From assembly GCF_001704415.2 (NCBI RefSeq), contig NC_030822.1:52817345-52881344 (forward strand): a DNA stretch of 64,000 bases, read 5' to 3'. The DNA is from Capra hircus. Its lineage: Eukaryota; Chordata; Mammalia; Artiodactyla; Bovidae. The translations under genes and the position numbers were made by a program. The notes under the pieces are model-generated. The model ran no database searches, was not told the DNA's origin, and worked only from the letters and a program-made list of their open reading frames with translations. Positions within the stretch are counted from its first letter, which is position 1; each line of letters opens with the position of its first letter. Shown in pieces: positions 51,504 through 63,633 of this stretch.

Positions 51504-53090
51504 GTCCACCATCTCATCTTATAAAGGGAAACTTGAAATCCTGATTCAGTCCTTTTTTGATATAATGCTAACTTAGATTAGCCTGCTATCCTTGGGCCTA
51601 TCCAAGTCCTGATGGGAAATATTGACAAATGCCAAAAACAGAACCCTGCTTCATGCCATTGGAGACCTACCATTCTCAAAAGTCAGGGACGATTTCATGG
51701 ATGAAGAAGGACATGAGCTAGATGCTGGAGGGTTGGATAGAGTGACCTGATGTGCCTGGAGGGGAGGGTGCAAGGTAGGGGGCGTGGGAGATGATGAGGA
51801 CCACATGAAGAAATGTGTGGAAATAGTTACTCAAGATGCAATGGGTGTGGTTATGGTGGTGGTGATGACGATGATGGTATGGCAGGGGGGTGGGGGGCAG
51901 CAGCAGCAAGAAGATGGAGGAGGTTGGAGTGTACACTGGACAAGGTAGGAATTGCTCTCATGGCCTTCTTGCTTATTCTTCCCATGGCTTTCCATTCACT
52001 TTGATGCGTGGCAGGCTCAAAAGAGGGGTTTGGTAAGAGGTTCAGGATGACTCCTCAGACGTGGTGGCAGGCTATGGCTGTGGTTGCCCCATGATGCTGT
52101 AGGCAGCAACGCATCTAACCTCTCAGTGACTGACCTGGGTTTTATGGAGAAGAGAAACCTGTGTCTGTTTCCTGAACTCCTCTCCAGTCCCTTAACTTAC
52201 TGTGCATCTTGGACCATTCAGATGGCCCTTCCCATCTCTCCAGATGCTCGGAGATGCTGCAAGTGCCCAGGGCCCACTTATCCCAGTCACTGACCTTTGA
52301 TGGTCAGCTGGGTTTACCCTAAATGAATAAATACCTGCTGACTATGAGTTCTAATGTTACCTTAGAAGGTTCAGAGAGTAACTGCCTCTAGGAGAAAAGA
52401 TGATCTTCAAACAGATAAAGTCAGACTAAGCCCCCTAGAATAGAGAGGGCAGTGCCTAGCCTGGGACTCCTTGATTTTAAAGAGGATATGGCAGGAGTTC
52501 CACCAGTGTGTGAGGGAGACATTTCCAGATAAGGCAGCCCAGACTTTATTCCAGCATGCAGCTTGCTTATATTTCTTCCATGTGGGATCCCAGTCCCCAC
52601 CCATGGGTAGTCTACCCAAGGCAGTGCTGTTTTCCAGGCTTCTCAACAAAACAACCACTGATGGTTCTAACAAGAGTAGACTTGTGTCTGCCTTAGGCAA
52701 GGTGGTGGCTTAATATCAGCTCAGGTGGATTTTTCTCAGTGATTTTTGCTTCACAGTTCATGGATTAATCGCTTCTCTTTATTTCAGATATTAGACTCCA
52801 TCACTTGTCTTGGAGTTCACTTCCTATATTCCACAGAAAAGTTAAGTTGTGCAGCAGAGTGTCTGGGGGGCAAGGAATGGGTTGGGGTTTTCCCCTATTC
52901 TTTCACTACCCTGGGATGCTGGCTCTGTCTGACCTGGACTGAGATCTTGTTCTCTTCTTTCTCTGGGTCTCCCCCAGCTGTTCAGAACAAAGCTACACAG
53001 GTCCCCACCTAGCGAATCAGCCCAAGGAAGTGTTGGGTATCTGTTTAGGACAGGACAGTAACTTTCATCCAGTATTTACCAATCTACAAA
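51504..53090. other. Intergenic, nothing assigned
   Basis: Contains a low-complexity GGTGAT-rich stretch at 51845-51885. No exon structure or repeat family recognised otherwise. Confidence 0.45.
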
Positions 53091-53094
53091 GTCG

Positions 53095-53535
53095 CACAGT
53101 TTTAATAATCTTTATCCTTACTTTCACATTTAACTCTATTTAATCCTCAAAACTCATTGTGCAGGTATTGGCATCGCCCATGGCCACATTTTACAGTGGG
53201 GGAGGTATGAGGAGACAGACCCTCAGTCCCTCCCTCCTGAGTACAGGAAGAGTAATGTCTGAAACCAAACCTGGCGCTCTCTGCACCAGACCACACGACC
53301 TTCTCGCAGAGATTCAGTTTTGCAAATGACAGGCACTTACCTGGCCATCTGAGGGGAAAGTTCTGCCTAAATTTACAGGCTGTTTACCAGGTACTTACTG
53401 TCTGCCATGAACTGCTAAGCTCTTCGCACACATCATTTCCTATGGTCCTCTGAACAGTCTTTATGTGTTAGGTATTTTTATCACATTATCACACATGTGG
53501 AAACTGAGGTTCAGGCAGTAGTGGGAAGTAGTTGT
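53095..53535. repeat. L2/MIR-like remnants
   Basis: Two diverged patches, 53100-53225 and 53385-53530, contain 'ctttatccttactttcacat', 'ggtacttactgtctgccatg' and 'tgtggaaactgaggttcagg'. Assignment is by eye. Confidence 0.45.
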
Positions 53536-54231
53536 GAGTGTTAGCAGCTCACTCAGTCACCAGTGACCCAAAAGCACAATAAAAATCAACACAGGAAGTG
53601 GGGTGGTGAAGGTTCTCAGTGCTAGAGCCAGCACCCACGCATAGCTCCTCTCTCATTAGGTAACAGGTAGGAGTCCTGCGGGGAGGAAATGAGCTGCAGG
53701 TGCTGGGGAGGTACATCAAGGTTGCCTCAAGGTTATAGGGGCCTTGAGCGTGTCTGGGAAACTTTGGTCTGGGGCGGGCTCTGTGGCCAGAGTTAGAGAG
53801 GGAGTCAGGTGCCTGGATCAGGTGCTTGCATGCTGAGCACGGCTGAGCCCCATCCAGAGGGGTGATGTGAAGATGGAGGGAGGTAGGATTCAGGCTCTGT
53901 GCTGGGAGCACCTTGTCCAGCATGCACCCAAGTCTGCACACTCATCTACATGTGTAACTTACATTTTCAAAGCAACATACATGCATGCATTTGAATCCAG
54001 TGCAGGCCAAGTCCAGCAGTGTGGAAGGCACACAGTGTAGGAAGTATATACCCAGTATTCCTTTACACGTCCTGTGTGTGAATGTGCCATGTAGACTGTG
54101 GAAAGAAAGCCAGGTTTTGTAGCAAAAGGCCTGAACTGGAGGCCCAGCATTTCTATTTTCCAACAAGGCTGCTTTTAGACCAGACCTGCCTAGATATTCC
54201 AGGACACAACAGAATGCCGAACAGAGCATCC

Positions 54232-54420
54232 TTAGGAAAGTGGTTTTCAAACATTCTGCCTCAGAGTCACTGGGAAGGCTTGTTAAAAAGATGGCTGGGC
54301 CCTCCCTCAGGTTTTCTGATTCCCGAAATCTGGGATGGGACCTGGGAATTCGAATTCTTAACAAGTGACCAGGTGATGTTGAAGTTGCCGGCCTGGGAGC
54401 CACACTTTGAGAACCGCCTC
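54232..54420. mobile_element. MER5A-like hAT DNA transposon remnant
   Basis: It starts 'agtggttttcaaacattctg' and ends 'cacactttgagaaccgcct', giving near-inverted termini. The interior 'cttgttaaaaagatggctgg' and 'caggtgatgttgaagttgcc' follow the MER5A consensus. Confidence 0.8.
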
Positions 54421-55206
54421 CCTAGGCTACACGGCACTGGCACCCAGAGATGGCTGGCCCTAACACGGCCCAATCCACCGAGCACGGCTCTCAGCCTCTC
54501 TGCACAAACACTGCCGTGGCTGAGGCTTCTCCAGAACAGCTCACCTCACACAGCAGGAACCACAACCACAGATGGCTTCCCCCAGAGCACCGGCTTCCCT
54601 GGGCCCCAGGCTGGCACTGTGAAATTTAGGTCATGGCTCCCATCTCTGGTCTCTCTCTTGTCCATCTCGGCCTCCACCAGAACTTGTGAAGCTTAAGTCC
54701 TCCTGGGTAACCCTTCAGCACACTGTGTAACCCAGTCACTTTGACCGTGGCCCATCGAATGAAATACATGCGTTATATCACAGACTTGTTGGCATGTGCG
54801 CGCACACACACACGTTTTCCCGATACTGCTTATTCTTTACTTATTCTTAGTGTGACTACTCATATCTTCTACCCTTCCTTTCTTCCACCCCACCTCCCTC
54901 TGGGTCTCTGGCCTCTGCCTCTGCTTCTCTCTCAGTCTGTTGGTCTCTCTCTCCTTGTTCCTTTTTTTCTTCAGTGGAACTCACTCCACCAAATTGCTTT
55001 CATGGATCCACAAGTTAAGTACAATCCCTGGGTATAGAAATTACAAATAAAATTTCTCTGTGCCTAACTTCCTAATCTGTACGCTTATAAAGTGTCTGCA
55101 CTGCCAATCTTGCTACTATTTATCTTGAATAATACCATAGATGTAAAATGTCTTTTCTTTTCCAAATAGAAATCCTGCATAGGTACAAACTGCTACTAAC
55201 ACACAC

Positions 55207-55351
55207 ACTCTGACTTCCTTGGTGGTCCAGTGGCTAAGACTCTGCGCTCCCAAAGTAGACGGGGCTGGATTTGATCCCTGGTCAGGGAACTAAATCTCAC
55301 ATACTGCAACTAAGAGTTTGTGCACTGCAATTAAGACCTGGTGCAGCCAAA

Positions 55352-55353
<2 letters not shown>
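55207..55353 (+). repeat. CHR-type SINE, short form
   Basis: 'tgacttccttggtggtccag', 'gatccctggtcagggaacta', then 'gacctggtgcagccaaaat' passing into a CA repeat tail. Confidence 0.85.

Positions 55354-55389
<36 letters not shown>
55354..55389. repeat. (CA)n microsatellite
   Basis: 18 CA units forming the tail of the preceding SINE. Confidence 0.95.
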
Positions 55390-55392
<3 letters not shown>

Positions 55393-56169
55393 TCAAAAGG
55401 ACTTGGAAAGGAAGGAAGTTTAGGCAGGACTTTGAGGGAAGGGAATAGGGAATGCTTGAGCCCCAGCAGTGGTCTGCAGGTAGGTACAAGCATATCTTGG
55501 GGAGAGGACGGTGGGCAGCTGGTCTGGACTGGAGCTGAGGAAGATGTGTGAGAAGGACAAGAGGCCGGGAAGGTAGGTTCTGAGGGGGCACAGGGAGCCT
55601 CCTCTCTAGGCATTGGGATCACAGATGGAGAGACTGGGAAACGTGATAGCTTCTTCAGCAATAGAACTTCACAACAAGATGGCATATAAGGAGGTTTGTT
55701 CATTTCAACTTCCAAAAAACACTTACTCATCTACTACATGGCAAGGGGAAGCAGTGAGCAAGACAGGCCAGCCTCCCAGGTGTCTCTCGGGAGGATGGGT
55801 AATGGGTGCTCAAATCATTATTCTTTAGGCTTGCACTGCATCCGATACTGGGAAGATAAAAAGAAACCACCCTAAACATGATTTCTGCCCATTGCACACG
55901 TAACTTACACTCTGGAGAGGAGGTCGGCCGTCAATAAGCCAACAATTTGCACAGCAGTTATGGTATCTTATAAGAGTCTGTAAGTGCTCTGAAGGAAAGG
56001 AACAAGATTCCCAGAAAGAGAAAAATAATGTGAACTCAGTCTCTGCAAATTAATAATGGCAATCAGAATACTCCCAGATTAATTTACAGTTTATGAAGTC
56101 CTTTCCCATGCTTTGTCTCAGAAGGACCTCGTCTCAAGCCTGTGGAGAAAACCAGCCAGGAGTTGTTTA

Positions 56170-56690
56170 ACTTTTTTTTTTTTTTTCCTCAATTACTTTT
56201 TAATTATTTATTTTACTTTTATTTTTAAATTAATGTTTATTGGAGTATAGTTGCTTTACAATGTTGTGTTAGTATTTACTGTATGGCAGAGTGAATTAGC
56301 TATGGTGGTGGTGGTGGCTGATTTAGTTGCTAAATCATGTCCGACTCTTGTGACCCTCATGGACTGTAGCCTGCCAGGCTCCTCTATCCATGGGATTTCC
56401 TAGGGAAGAATCCTGGAGTGTGTTGCCATTTCCCCCTCCAGGGGATCTTCCTGACTCAAGGATTGAACCGGTGTCTCCTGCATTGCAGGCACATTCTTTT
56501 ACCCCTGAGCCACCAGGTAGGACCAAGTGAATCAGCCATGCACATACATATATCCCCTCTTTTTGGGATCTCCTTTGCATTTAGGTCACCACAGAGCACT
56601 GAGTAGAGTTCCCTGAGCCGTACAGTAGGTTCTCATTAGTTATCTAATTATACATATGTCAACAGTATATTTATGTCCTGAGAAAACCCA
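56170..56690 (-). mobile_element. L1 3' end, split by a SINE
   Basis: Left part 56170-56312 ('tttattggagtatagttgct', 'tgttgtgttagtatttactg') and right part from about 56525 ('catacatatatcccctcttt', 'gtcaccacagagcactgagt', 'gtaggttctcattagttatc') are consecutive pieces of one inverted bovine L1 tail. A Bov-tA element separates them. Confidence 0.85.
56313..56524 (-). repeat. Bov-tA type SINE inserted in L1
   Basis: An inverted element: 'aaatcatgtccgactcttgt', 'aagaatcctggagtgtgttg', head 'gagccaccaggtaggacc'. The flanks 'agtgaattagctatg' (left, 56290-56304) and 'agtgaatcagccatg' (right) look like a diverged 15-bp target-site duplication. Confidence 0.9.
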
Positions 56691-57581
56691 GGCTCAGCCA
56701 GTCTCATGAATTGCTTGAGTCTGTTCAGTCGGAAAGGAAGCCCAGTCAGTTCTTCTGACTCCAGACCCAGTGCTCTGCCCTCCAGGGAGCAAGAGATGAA
56801 CCAGCCCCCAGGGAAGCAGTTAGCCTGCTTGTTCTAGAGATGAAAAGTGGCAAAAAGTTCATTTTCCCCGCCTGCACGTCCTCAGAGCCTCTACAGTGAG
56901 GCTAGAGCAAGGAACTGTGGTCAGTGAGGGGGTAGGTGAGGGGCCTGGCCTGCGATGGCCCAGAATAGGGCGGGCAGGACAGAGCAGACTTGAAAGGCAA
57001 AGGCAGGAAACGAGAAGCAGGACCCTGAGCGGGCATCGTCAAAGGCATCCACATCACACCTTCTCTGTCTCCGTCTCCGGCAGTGAAAGTGAACCGGGCC
57101 GAGGCGGAGGTGATGGGCCAACGAAACTCACCGCCGCGTTCACCTCCGAGACTGGGGACACGGTGAGGCAGGCCCACCTGCCGTATCAGCACCTTGATCA
57201 CGGAGCTCATCAGAGAGAGGTTTCCAAATGACTCGGCCCTGCTGCCCCAGGAAGGAAGCCTTCTGGGCTTATGTGTGGGGGCTGCTGGGTGTGGGCCAGG
57301 CACTTAAAAGAGAGTAAACGATGACACAGCAGCAGGGGACAGGGCTGCTGACACTGTAGTTCCAGCTGCTGAGGAGGAGGCTGGGAGAGGCCAAGATGGG
57401 GCAGACACCTGGCCTTACCCATCAAAGAGGGATGCTGGGAAAATCCCGTAATGGCTCCCTGTCAGCAAGAAAACAAGCACCAAATTCTGTAATTTGGCAT
57501 TTTGGTCTCTGTAATCTGGCCCAAATGTACTGTTTTTCAGGTAGTAAATATTCAGAGAATGTCCACAGTCTATTTCTTTAT

Positions 57582-57702
57582 TTCTAGAGGGGGGGTGCAT
57601 GCCACATGGCATGTGGGATCTGGTTTCCTACCGGAGATCAAATCCACACCCTCTGCATTGGAAGCACAGATTCTTAACCATTGGACCACGAGGGAAGTCC
57701 CT
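57582..57702 (-). repeat. CHR-type SINE fragment
   Basis: 'ggggggtgcatgccacatgg', 'ctaccggagatcaaatccac', 'accattggaccacgagggaa'. Flanks 'gtctatttct...aga' on both sides suggest a target-site duplication. Confidence 0.75.
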
Positions 57703-58361
57703 CCACTGTCTATTTCTAGAACTCGAGCCTGTTATTATTCCCCTTCAGGCACATCATCTTCCAAACACACAGACTCCTATAGTTTTTGCCCTTCCTTTCT
57801 CCATCTCTTCCTGCCTCCACCTTTTATTGAATGTGTTTCCTTTAATCTCAGAACTGCTTCCACCGTGTCTCTCCTGGACCCAAAACTGAATATCCTCAAG
57901 GCCCATCTCAGTGCCCCTTCTCCGCAAAGATTCTCCTAAATCAGAGTAACTTTCTCCTCCTTGAACTTGATCTAGCACTTTATCTGCATGTCTCACTTTT
58001 CACCTGGCATCATAATTCTCTATGTATACTCGTCTATTAGGCTATGAGGGTTTTTGGTGACCAAGTCTTTTATGAGCCATTTCCCCGCTGCCCCAAAGAG
58101 CTTTGCACCTCGTAGGTGCTCAGTAATTGTCTTTGACTGACTGACTCACTGAATGAAGGAATGAAGAGGGAGAGTGGAGCCAGTGAAGGAGAGGTGGGAA
58201 GTCTGGGTAGGGCCCCAGGGGGTTGGCTTTCCCTGAGTCTTTCTGTGGACTGAGCTTGCAGTGTTCATCCTGGGACTGCCAGCAAGGTCAGGAGAAAGAA
58301 CACAGGCTCAGTAGCTGTGTGACCTTAGGAAAGTCTCTGTCTTCTTCCCCTTGTGCAAGGG

Positions 58362-58578
58362 ATCTTACGTGCATAGTCACTCAATCGTGGACTCTGCGAC
58401 CCCATCGACTGTAGCCTGCCACGTTCCTCTGTCCATGGGATTCTGGCCTCTGTTCAGGTCAGAATACTGGAGTGTGTTGCCATGTCCTTCTCCAGGGGAT
58501 CTTCCCGACCCAGGGATCAAACCCATATCTTCTGTGTCTCCCACATTGCAGGTGAATTCTTTCCCCGCTGAGCCCAAG
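58362..58578 (-). repeat. Bov-tA type SINE
   Basis: An inverted element with 'ccccatcgactgtagcctgc', 'agaatactggagtgtgttgc' and 'gatcttcccgacccagggat'. Confidence 0.9.
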
Positions 58579-59450
58579 TGATCTAATACCTACCTCAAAA
58601 TTTTATTGTGAGGATAACTATATGATCAATACAGGAAAACAGTAGTGTTCAATAAAGTCATTGACCACTTAGCCAAGTGAGAGTGACTTTTTTTTAAACT
58701 GCTTCTTTTAGGTGGGCTGGGGTGGGGTGGGGCATTTGCCTTATTCCTCTTTGTAGCAGAGACATCTGCACAAGGGTCCTGCTAGATTATGACCTAGCAC
58801 AGCGCCAGGCACACAAGTCAGTGGAGTCTGTAGTCCTCAGAGGTTTGATGAATGATGGATGAACACATGCATGATAATTGAGTCAATAGCCTCTGGAATC
58901 TAAAATTCTACTTCTAGAAACTAAAGGAAGGTAAGCTGTTGCTGTTACGGTTGTTCAGCTTGAGGCAGAGAAACTCTTTTCCTAAGTGGTTGATCCAGCC
59001 CTGTGATCTTCCAGGGCTTCTGGCTAGATGCAGAGGGGAGACTGTGGAGGCAGCGGTGGAAGAGAGGCTCAGCTTGTGCGGAGGGGCAGTCACCCTGTGC
59101 TTGACGGCTGAGCTGGAAAAGAAACAATGCTTTTTGTCCTTATCAGGTCTAGGGTGGGGAAGAGAAAGCCACAAGTCACGGAGTGTTATGAATCAGTGCA
59201 GTGCCCAGAAAATGAACATTGGCCAAGGCTGCACAGCTGTAGAATTCTCTGTCCTGGAGATTGGCCAGGGAGGCTGAGCCCTGGTCAGCAGCAAAGAGAA
59301 GGCTCCTCAGACTGAGCAGTGGGGAAAGACAGTGGCTGGGGAGGTGCCTGGGGATAGGGCAGAAGGAGCCCAAACTGGCCTTGACAACTTCCATGTGAAA
59401 CTGGAGGGAAGGGGGCAGGGTGCAACCTTTAAAAGAATATCCTAGCCATC

Positions 59451-59932
59451 AGTTCAGTTCAGCTCAGTTGTTCAGTCGTGTCCGACTCGTTGTGACCCCA
59501 TGAATTGCAGCACGCCAGGCCTCCCTGTCCATCACCAACTCCCAGAGTTCACTCAAACTCATGTCCATCGAGTCGGTGATGCCATCCAGCCATCTCATCC
59601 TCTGTCGTCCCCTTCTCCTCTTGCCTCCAATCCCTCCCAGCATCAGAGTCTTTGCCAATGAGTCAACTCTTTGCATGAGGTGGCCAAAGTACTGGAGTTT
59701 CAGCTTTAGCATCATTCCTTCCAAAGAAATCCCAGGACTGATCTCCTTCAGAATGGACTGGTTGGATCTCCTTGCAGACCAAGGGACTCTCAAGAGTCTT
59801 CTCCAACACCACAGTTCAAAAGCATCAATTCTTTGGCGCTCAGCTTTCTTCACAGTCCAACTCTCACATCCATACATGACCACTGGAGAGACCATAGCCT
59901 TGACTAGATGGACCTTTGTTGGCAAAGTAATA
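59451..59932 (-). mobile_element. BovB/ART2A LINE 3' fragment
   Basis: Same sequence family and orientation as the copy at 5.6 kb ('cagttcagctcagttgttca', 'tccatcaccaactcccagag', 'gactagatggacctttgttg'). It stops abruptly at 'ggcaaagtaa'. The minus strand still shows 'KLKLQYFGHLMQRVDSLAKT' of the RT C-terminal region, but the copy is truncated. Confidence 0.9.
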
Positions 59933-59995
59933 GGACATGACAAAAACTGGTTAGAATCAACTGGGCCCAAGATGGTGGAAGATATGACTTCCAGT

Positions 59996-60419
59996 GGACC
60001 TTGTTGTTGTTTAGTCACTAAGTTCTGTCTGACTCTTTGCGACCCCAGAAACTGCAGCACCCCAGGCTTCCCTCTCCTTCACTGTATCCTAGAATTTGCT
60101 CAAATTCTTGTCCATTGAGTCAGTGATGCTATCCAACCATCTCATCCCTTTTCCTCCTGCCCTCAATCTTTCCCAGCATCAGGGTCTTTTCCTGATCAGA
60201 GTCAGCCCTCAGCATCAGGTGGCCAAAGTATTAGAGCTTCAGCTTCAGCATCATTCCTTCCAGTGAATATTCAGGGTTGATTTCCTTTAGGATTGACTGG
60301 TTTGATCTCCATGCTGTCCAAGGGATTCTCAAGAGTTTTCTCTAGCACCACAACTCAAAAGCATCAATTCGTCCAAGAAAGTACTCAGCCTTCTTTAGGG
60401 TCCATCTCTCACATCCATA
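59996..60419 (-). mobile_element. Second, older BovB-related 3' fragment
   Basis: A diverged repeat of the preceding element ('ttgttgttgtttagtcacta', 'gtccattgagtcagtgatgc', 'ggccaaagtattagagcttc'), same orientation, about 65 bp further on. The greater divergence suggests an older subfamily. Confidence 0.8.
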
Positions 60420-60444
60420 ATCTTGAGCCTCTTTATATCCTCAC

Positions 60445-61240
60445 TGTAATGCATTAGCATCTGAATGACCCACCCGCAGGTGACAGTCCTGAGCTAACCA
60501 TAAAAGGCCAAAAAATGGGTGGTGGCCCAATTCTGCAAATCCCCACCCCTTCTCCCCAAATAGCTGGACTACTCCTCCCACTCATTAGCCTGTGAAATTA
60601 CCCACCTTTATAAAAACTGACAACCCCATACCCTGGTACCTCTCACCCACACTCTGTAGAGTCTTTCTCTCTAAATAAATCCACTTCTTGCCTGTCAGTC
60701 TCTCACTGCATTATTTCTGTGATGAGACATCAAGAACCTGAGCTTTGTTAAGTCCTGAGACCAGGTGAGTGATTGTAATTAAAAGATCACAGGTTCAAGA
60801 CCCAGTCTGGGTTCAGTGGTTTCACATGCGCCCAGTTCCTCCTGTGAGACGGTCTGAGTTTGGAACACATCACAGAAGGTTCTCAGACTGGCGGCACAGG
60901 AGGCTGCTGAGAGTCTCCTTCCTGTAATCGGGGACTAGGGCATCGGGGTGTGGCACATGGGGGTGCACCCTGGAGCGAAACCTGCCTTGCTGCGGTCCAG
61001 AGGCCACTGAGCTGCTGGCCAGAGGACCCTTGTGAAACCGTACGGCTCACACTGTGACTCAAACCCAAGCACACCTCAGATGGGACTTGAACCCAGCCAA
61101 AACTCAGAATGGGACTTGAACTCCTGGGCTGGGACTGAAACCCACCATCTTTTAACTGAAATTGCACTCCTGGTTTTGGGACTTAAAGAACGGGAGTTTT
61201 GTTTTGTGTTGGAGTTTCCTCTATGGACCAGACTTTTTTT
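60445..61240 (+). mobile_element. Endogenous retrovirus LTR-like fragment
   Basis: A possible TG...CA bounded LTR at 60445-60732 contains a TATA-like 'tttataaaaac' (about 60607) and AATAAA at 60674-60679 with a T-rich stretch after it, in the spacing of a retroviral promoter and poly(A) unit. The downstream 500 bp repeats 'gggacttgaacc'-like motifs and resembles bovine ERV-associated sequence. No gag, pol or env frame is present. LTR family is not certain. Confidence 0.55.
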
Positions 61241-61780
61241 TCTAAAGAGGCTTCTTCCAGGCTTATTTTTTAAATCTAATTATACAGTATATGAACACTG
61301 TATATACAGTTATTTTACAGTTATTTTTATAAATGGTTTACAGAAAAAGCCCTATGATCAAGACCAACAACGTGCTTTCCCTTCTCTCCAGACCTGTTCC
61401 AGGTACTGCCGAAAAGATAAGGTAAGCTTCGCTTCATTTGTCTGTAAAGGATGTCAAGTTGTTCCTATTTCAGTAAGTCAAACTTTTGTTTTAGAGACAA
61501 TTTTAAGTGAAATTGGAAAATAGCAAGAAATTCCTTGTAATGTTACAATGAAAACTAATGCAACTTTTTCTTCTACATATCTTGCAAATTTGTAATCATA
61601 GTATCTGTGTGATTTTGTAGGCTTTTCATTTAGCACACTCTCATAAGCATTGTTTGTAGATTTTTAGCAAGAAATGTCAATGCTTAAAATTGTTCTTTTC
61701 CAGACTCTTACTGTTTCCAAAATGATGAAAGAATAACTAGAGTGGCTAGACATTAACTAAATGTATTCACAATTATTATC
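61241..61780. other. Intergenic AT-rich, nothing assigned
   Basis: AT-rich sequence with no recognised repeat or gene. Confidence 0.4.
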
Positions 61781-61784
61781 AGGA

Positions 61785-61900
61785 GTGTATTCAGTACTGT
61801 ATGCCAGGTTTTGTTTTAGGATGTAGCAGTGAACAAAATAGACAAGGATCCCAGTCTTCACAGAGCTTACTTTCTAAAGGTGAAAGGCAGAAAATAGGCA
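61785..61900. repeat. L2 LINE-like remnant
   Basis: 'gtgaacaaaatagacaagga', 'cccagtcttcacagagctta' follow a common L2 segment. Confidence 0.5.
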
Positions 61901-62276
61901 AAATAAATAAGAAAATTAGATAGTGCATTAGATAAATAGTTTGTGAGAAGGACACATGTACTATTAAAAAAGGTAAAGCTGGAAAGGAAGACAGGGAGGG
62001 CTGGAGCTGCCAGGAAATATGTAACATTTAGACGGGGACTTTTGGGTGAAGATTTGAAGGTTACAAGAGTGAGCCAAGAGGATAACTTGCGGTAAAAATG
62101 TTCCAGGCCTCTGCTAGCAAATACAAAGATTCTGGGGTGTGGGAACGTGTAAAAGGCTGGTCTGACTGCAACAAAGTGAGCAAAGTGTAAAGAAGATAAC
62201 AGCAGAGATGGTGGGACCAGATTGTATACAACTTCATACGTCCTACAAGGACTTTGAGTCTGACTCTAAACAGGGA

Positions 62277-62362
62277 GTCTACAGCCGTACTGCCCTGAAT
62301 GCGCCTGATCTCATCTGGCCTCAGAAGCTAAGCAGGGGTGGGACCTGGTTAGTCCCTTTGGA
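62277..62362 (+). pseudogene. 5S rRNA pseudogene, 3'-truncated
   Basis: It starts 'gtctacagccgtactgccct' and continues 'gaatgcgcctgatctcatct' and 'cagaagctaagcaggg', then 'acctggttagt', matching about the first 85 bases of 5S rRNA with scattered substitutions, some of them in CpGs. The last third is missing: the sequence passes directly into a Bov-tA SINE. The internal promoter is damaged, so it is not expected to give functional 5S RNA. Confidence 0.85.
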
Positions 62363-62566
62363 GGCTTCCCTGGTAGCTCAGACAGTAAAGAATCTGCCTG
62401 CAGTGCAGGAGACCTGGGTTTGATCCCTGGGTCAAGAAGATCCTCTGGAGAAGGGAATAGTTACCTACTCCAGTACTCTTGCCTGGAGAATTCCACGGAC
62501 AAAAGCAGGCTACGGTCCATGGGGTCACAAAGAGTCTGACACAACTGAGCAACTAATACTTTCACT
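62363..62566 (+). repeat. Bov-tA type SINE
   Basis: Head 'ggcttccctggtagctcaga', 'actccagtactcttgcctgg', tail 'gacacaactgagcaactaat'. It begins directly at the end of the 5S pseudogene. Confidence 0.93.
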
Positions 62567-62626
62567 TTTCACTGAACTGGGAAGTGCTGGAGAGTTTGGG
62601 GTAGAAGAGTATCATAATATGACCTT

Positions 62627-62728
62627 TATGCTGCTGCTGCTAAGTTGCTTCAGTCATGTCCGACTTTGTGACCCCATAGACGGCAGCCCACCAAGCTCTG
62701 CCATGCCTGGGATTCTCCAGGCAAGAAA
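62627..62728 (-). repeat. Bov-tA type SINE, truncated
   Basis: 'atgctgctgctgctaagttg', 'catagacggcagcccaccaa', 'gggattctccaggcaagaa'; the head half is missing. Confidence 0.88.
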
Positions 62729-62766
62729 ATAGGCTTACTCTGGGTGCTATGTTAAGAGTAGACTTG

Positions 62767-63070
62767 GAGGGACTTCTTTGGTGGCGTAGTGGATAAGAAT
62801 CCACCTGCCAACGCAGGGGACGTGGGTTCGATCCCTGGTCAAGGAAGATCCCACATGCTGCGGAGCAACTAAGCCCCTGCACCACAACCACTGAGCCTGA
62901 GCTCTAGAACCCACAAGCAGCAACTACTGAGCCCACGTGCCTAAAGCCTGTGCTCCGCAACAAGAGAAGCTACTGCAGTAAGAAGCCAGCACACCACACC
63001 TGGAGGAAGCCTGTGTGCAGCAGTGAGGACCTAGCACAGCAAAAATAAAATTAAAAAAAGTTTTTTTAAG
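62767..63070 (+). repeat. CHR-type SINE, long form, with target-site duplication
   Basis: Head 'gacttctttggtggcgtagt', 'gatccctggtcaaggaagat', 'gctccgcaacaagagaagct', A-rich tail. The flanks 'agtagacttg' before (62757-62766) and 'agtagacttg' after the tail are matching target-site copies. Confidence 0.92.
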
Positions 63071-63633
63071 TAGACTTGAGGATAAAAAAAGAAAAAAAAA
63101 GAATAGGCGTGAGGAGAATAAAAATGAAAGCAGGGACACCAAGAAGCTATTTCATTAGTCCAGGTAAGAGGTGACAGTGACATGAACTAGTGTGGTTATA
63201 GCGAAGGTGGTGAGACGTGGTTGGATTCCAGGAAAGGCTGATGTAATTTGCTAATGGGTGACTCCAAGGGCTTTGGCCTGAGCAGGTAGCAGTGTGGAGT
63301 TGCCATTACCTGAGACAGAGAAAACCTGGGAAAGAGCAGGTTTAGGGAGGGAGATGAAGAGTTCAGTGTGGGTCATGTCAGGCTTAAGATAGCTATCAGA
63401 TGTCCAAGAGGAGTAGTCCATCAGGCAGCTGAGTATTGAAATATAGAGATCAGAGGAGAGGAAGGAGCTCAAGATGGAAATTTGAAAGGAAGTATTTAAA
63501 GCAGAGGTAGTGAGCGTAGGCAGAGGAGATGAATGATTCTGGCCTAAGGCACAAGGTTCAGAGGTCAGGGAAATGCATTCATTTAACCTTCACAACAAAA
63601 TCCTCTGAGGAAATTACTATGATTGTCACTATT

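Noticed and set aside
59464..60060. 198-codon minus-strand frame that looks like a gene
   Set aside because: It is the BovB reverse-transcriptase 3' region within a truncated repeat, not a host gene.
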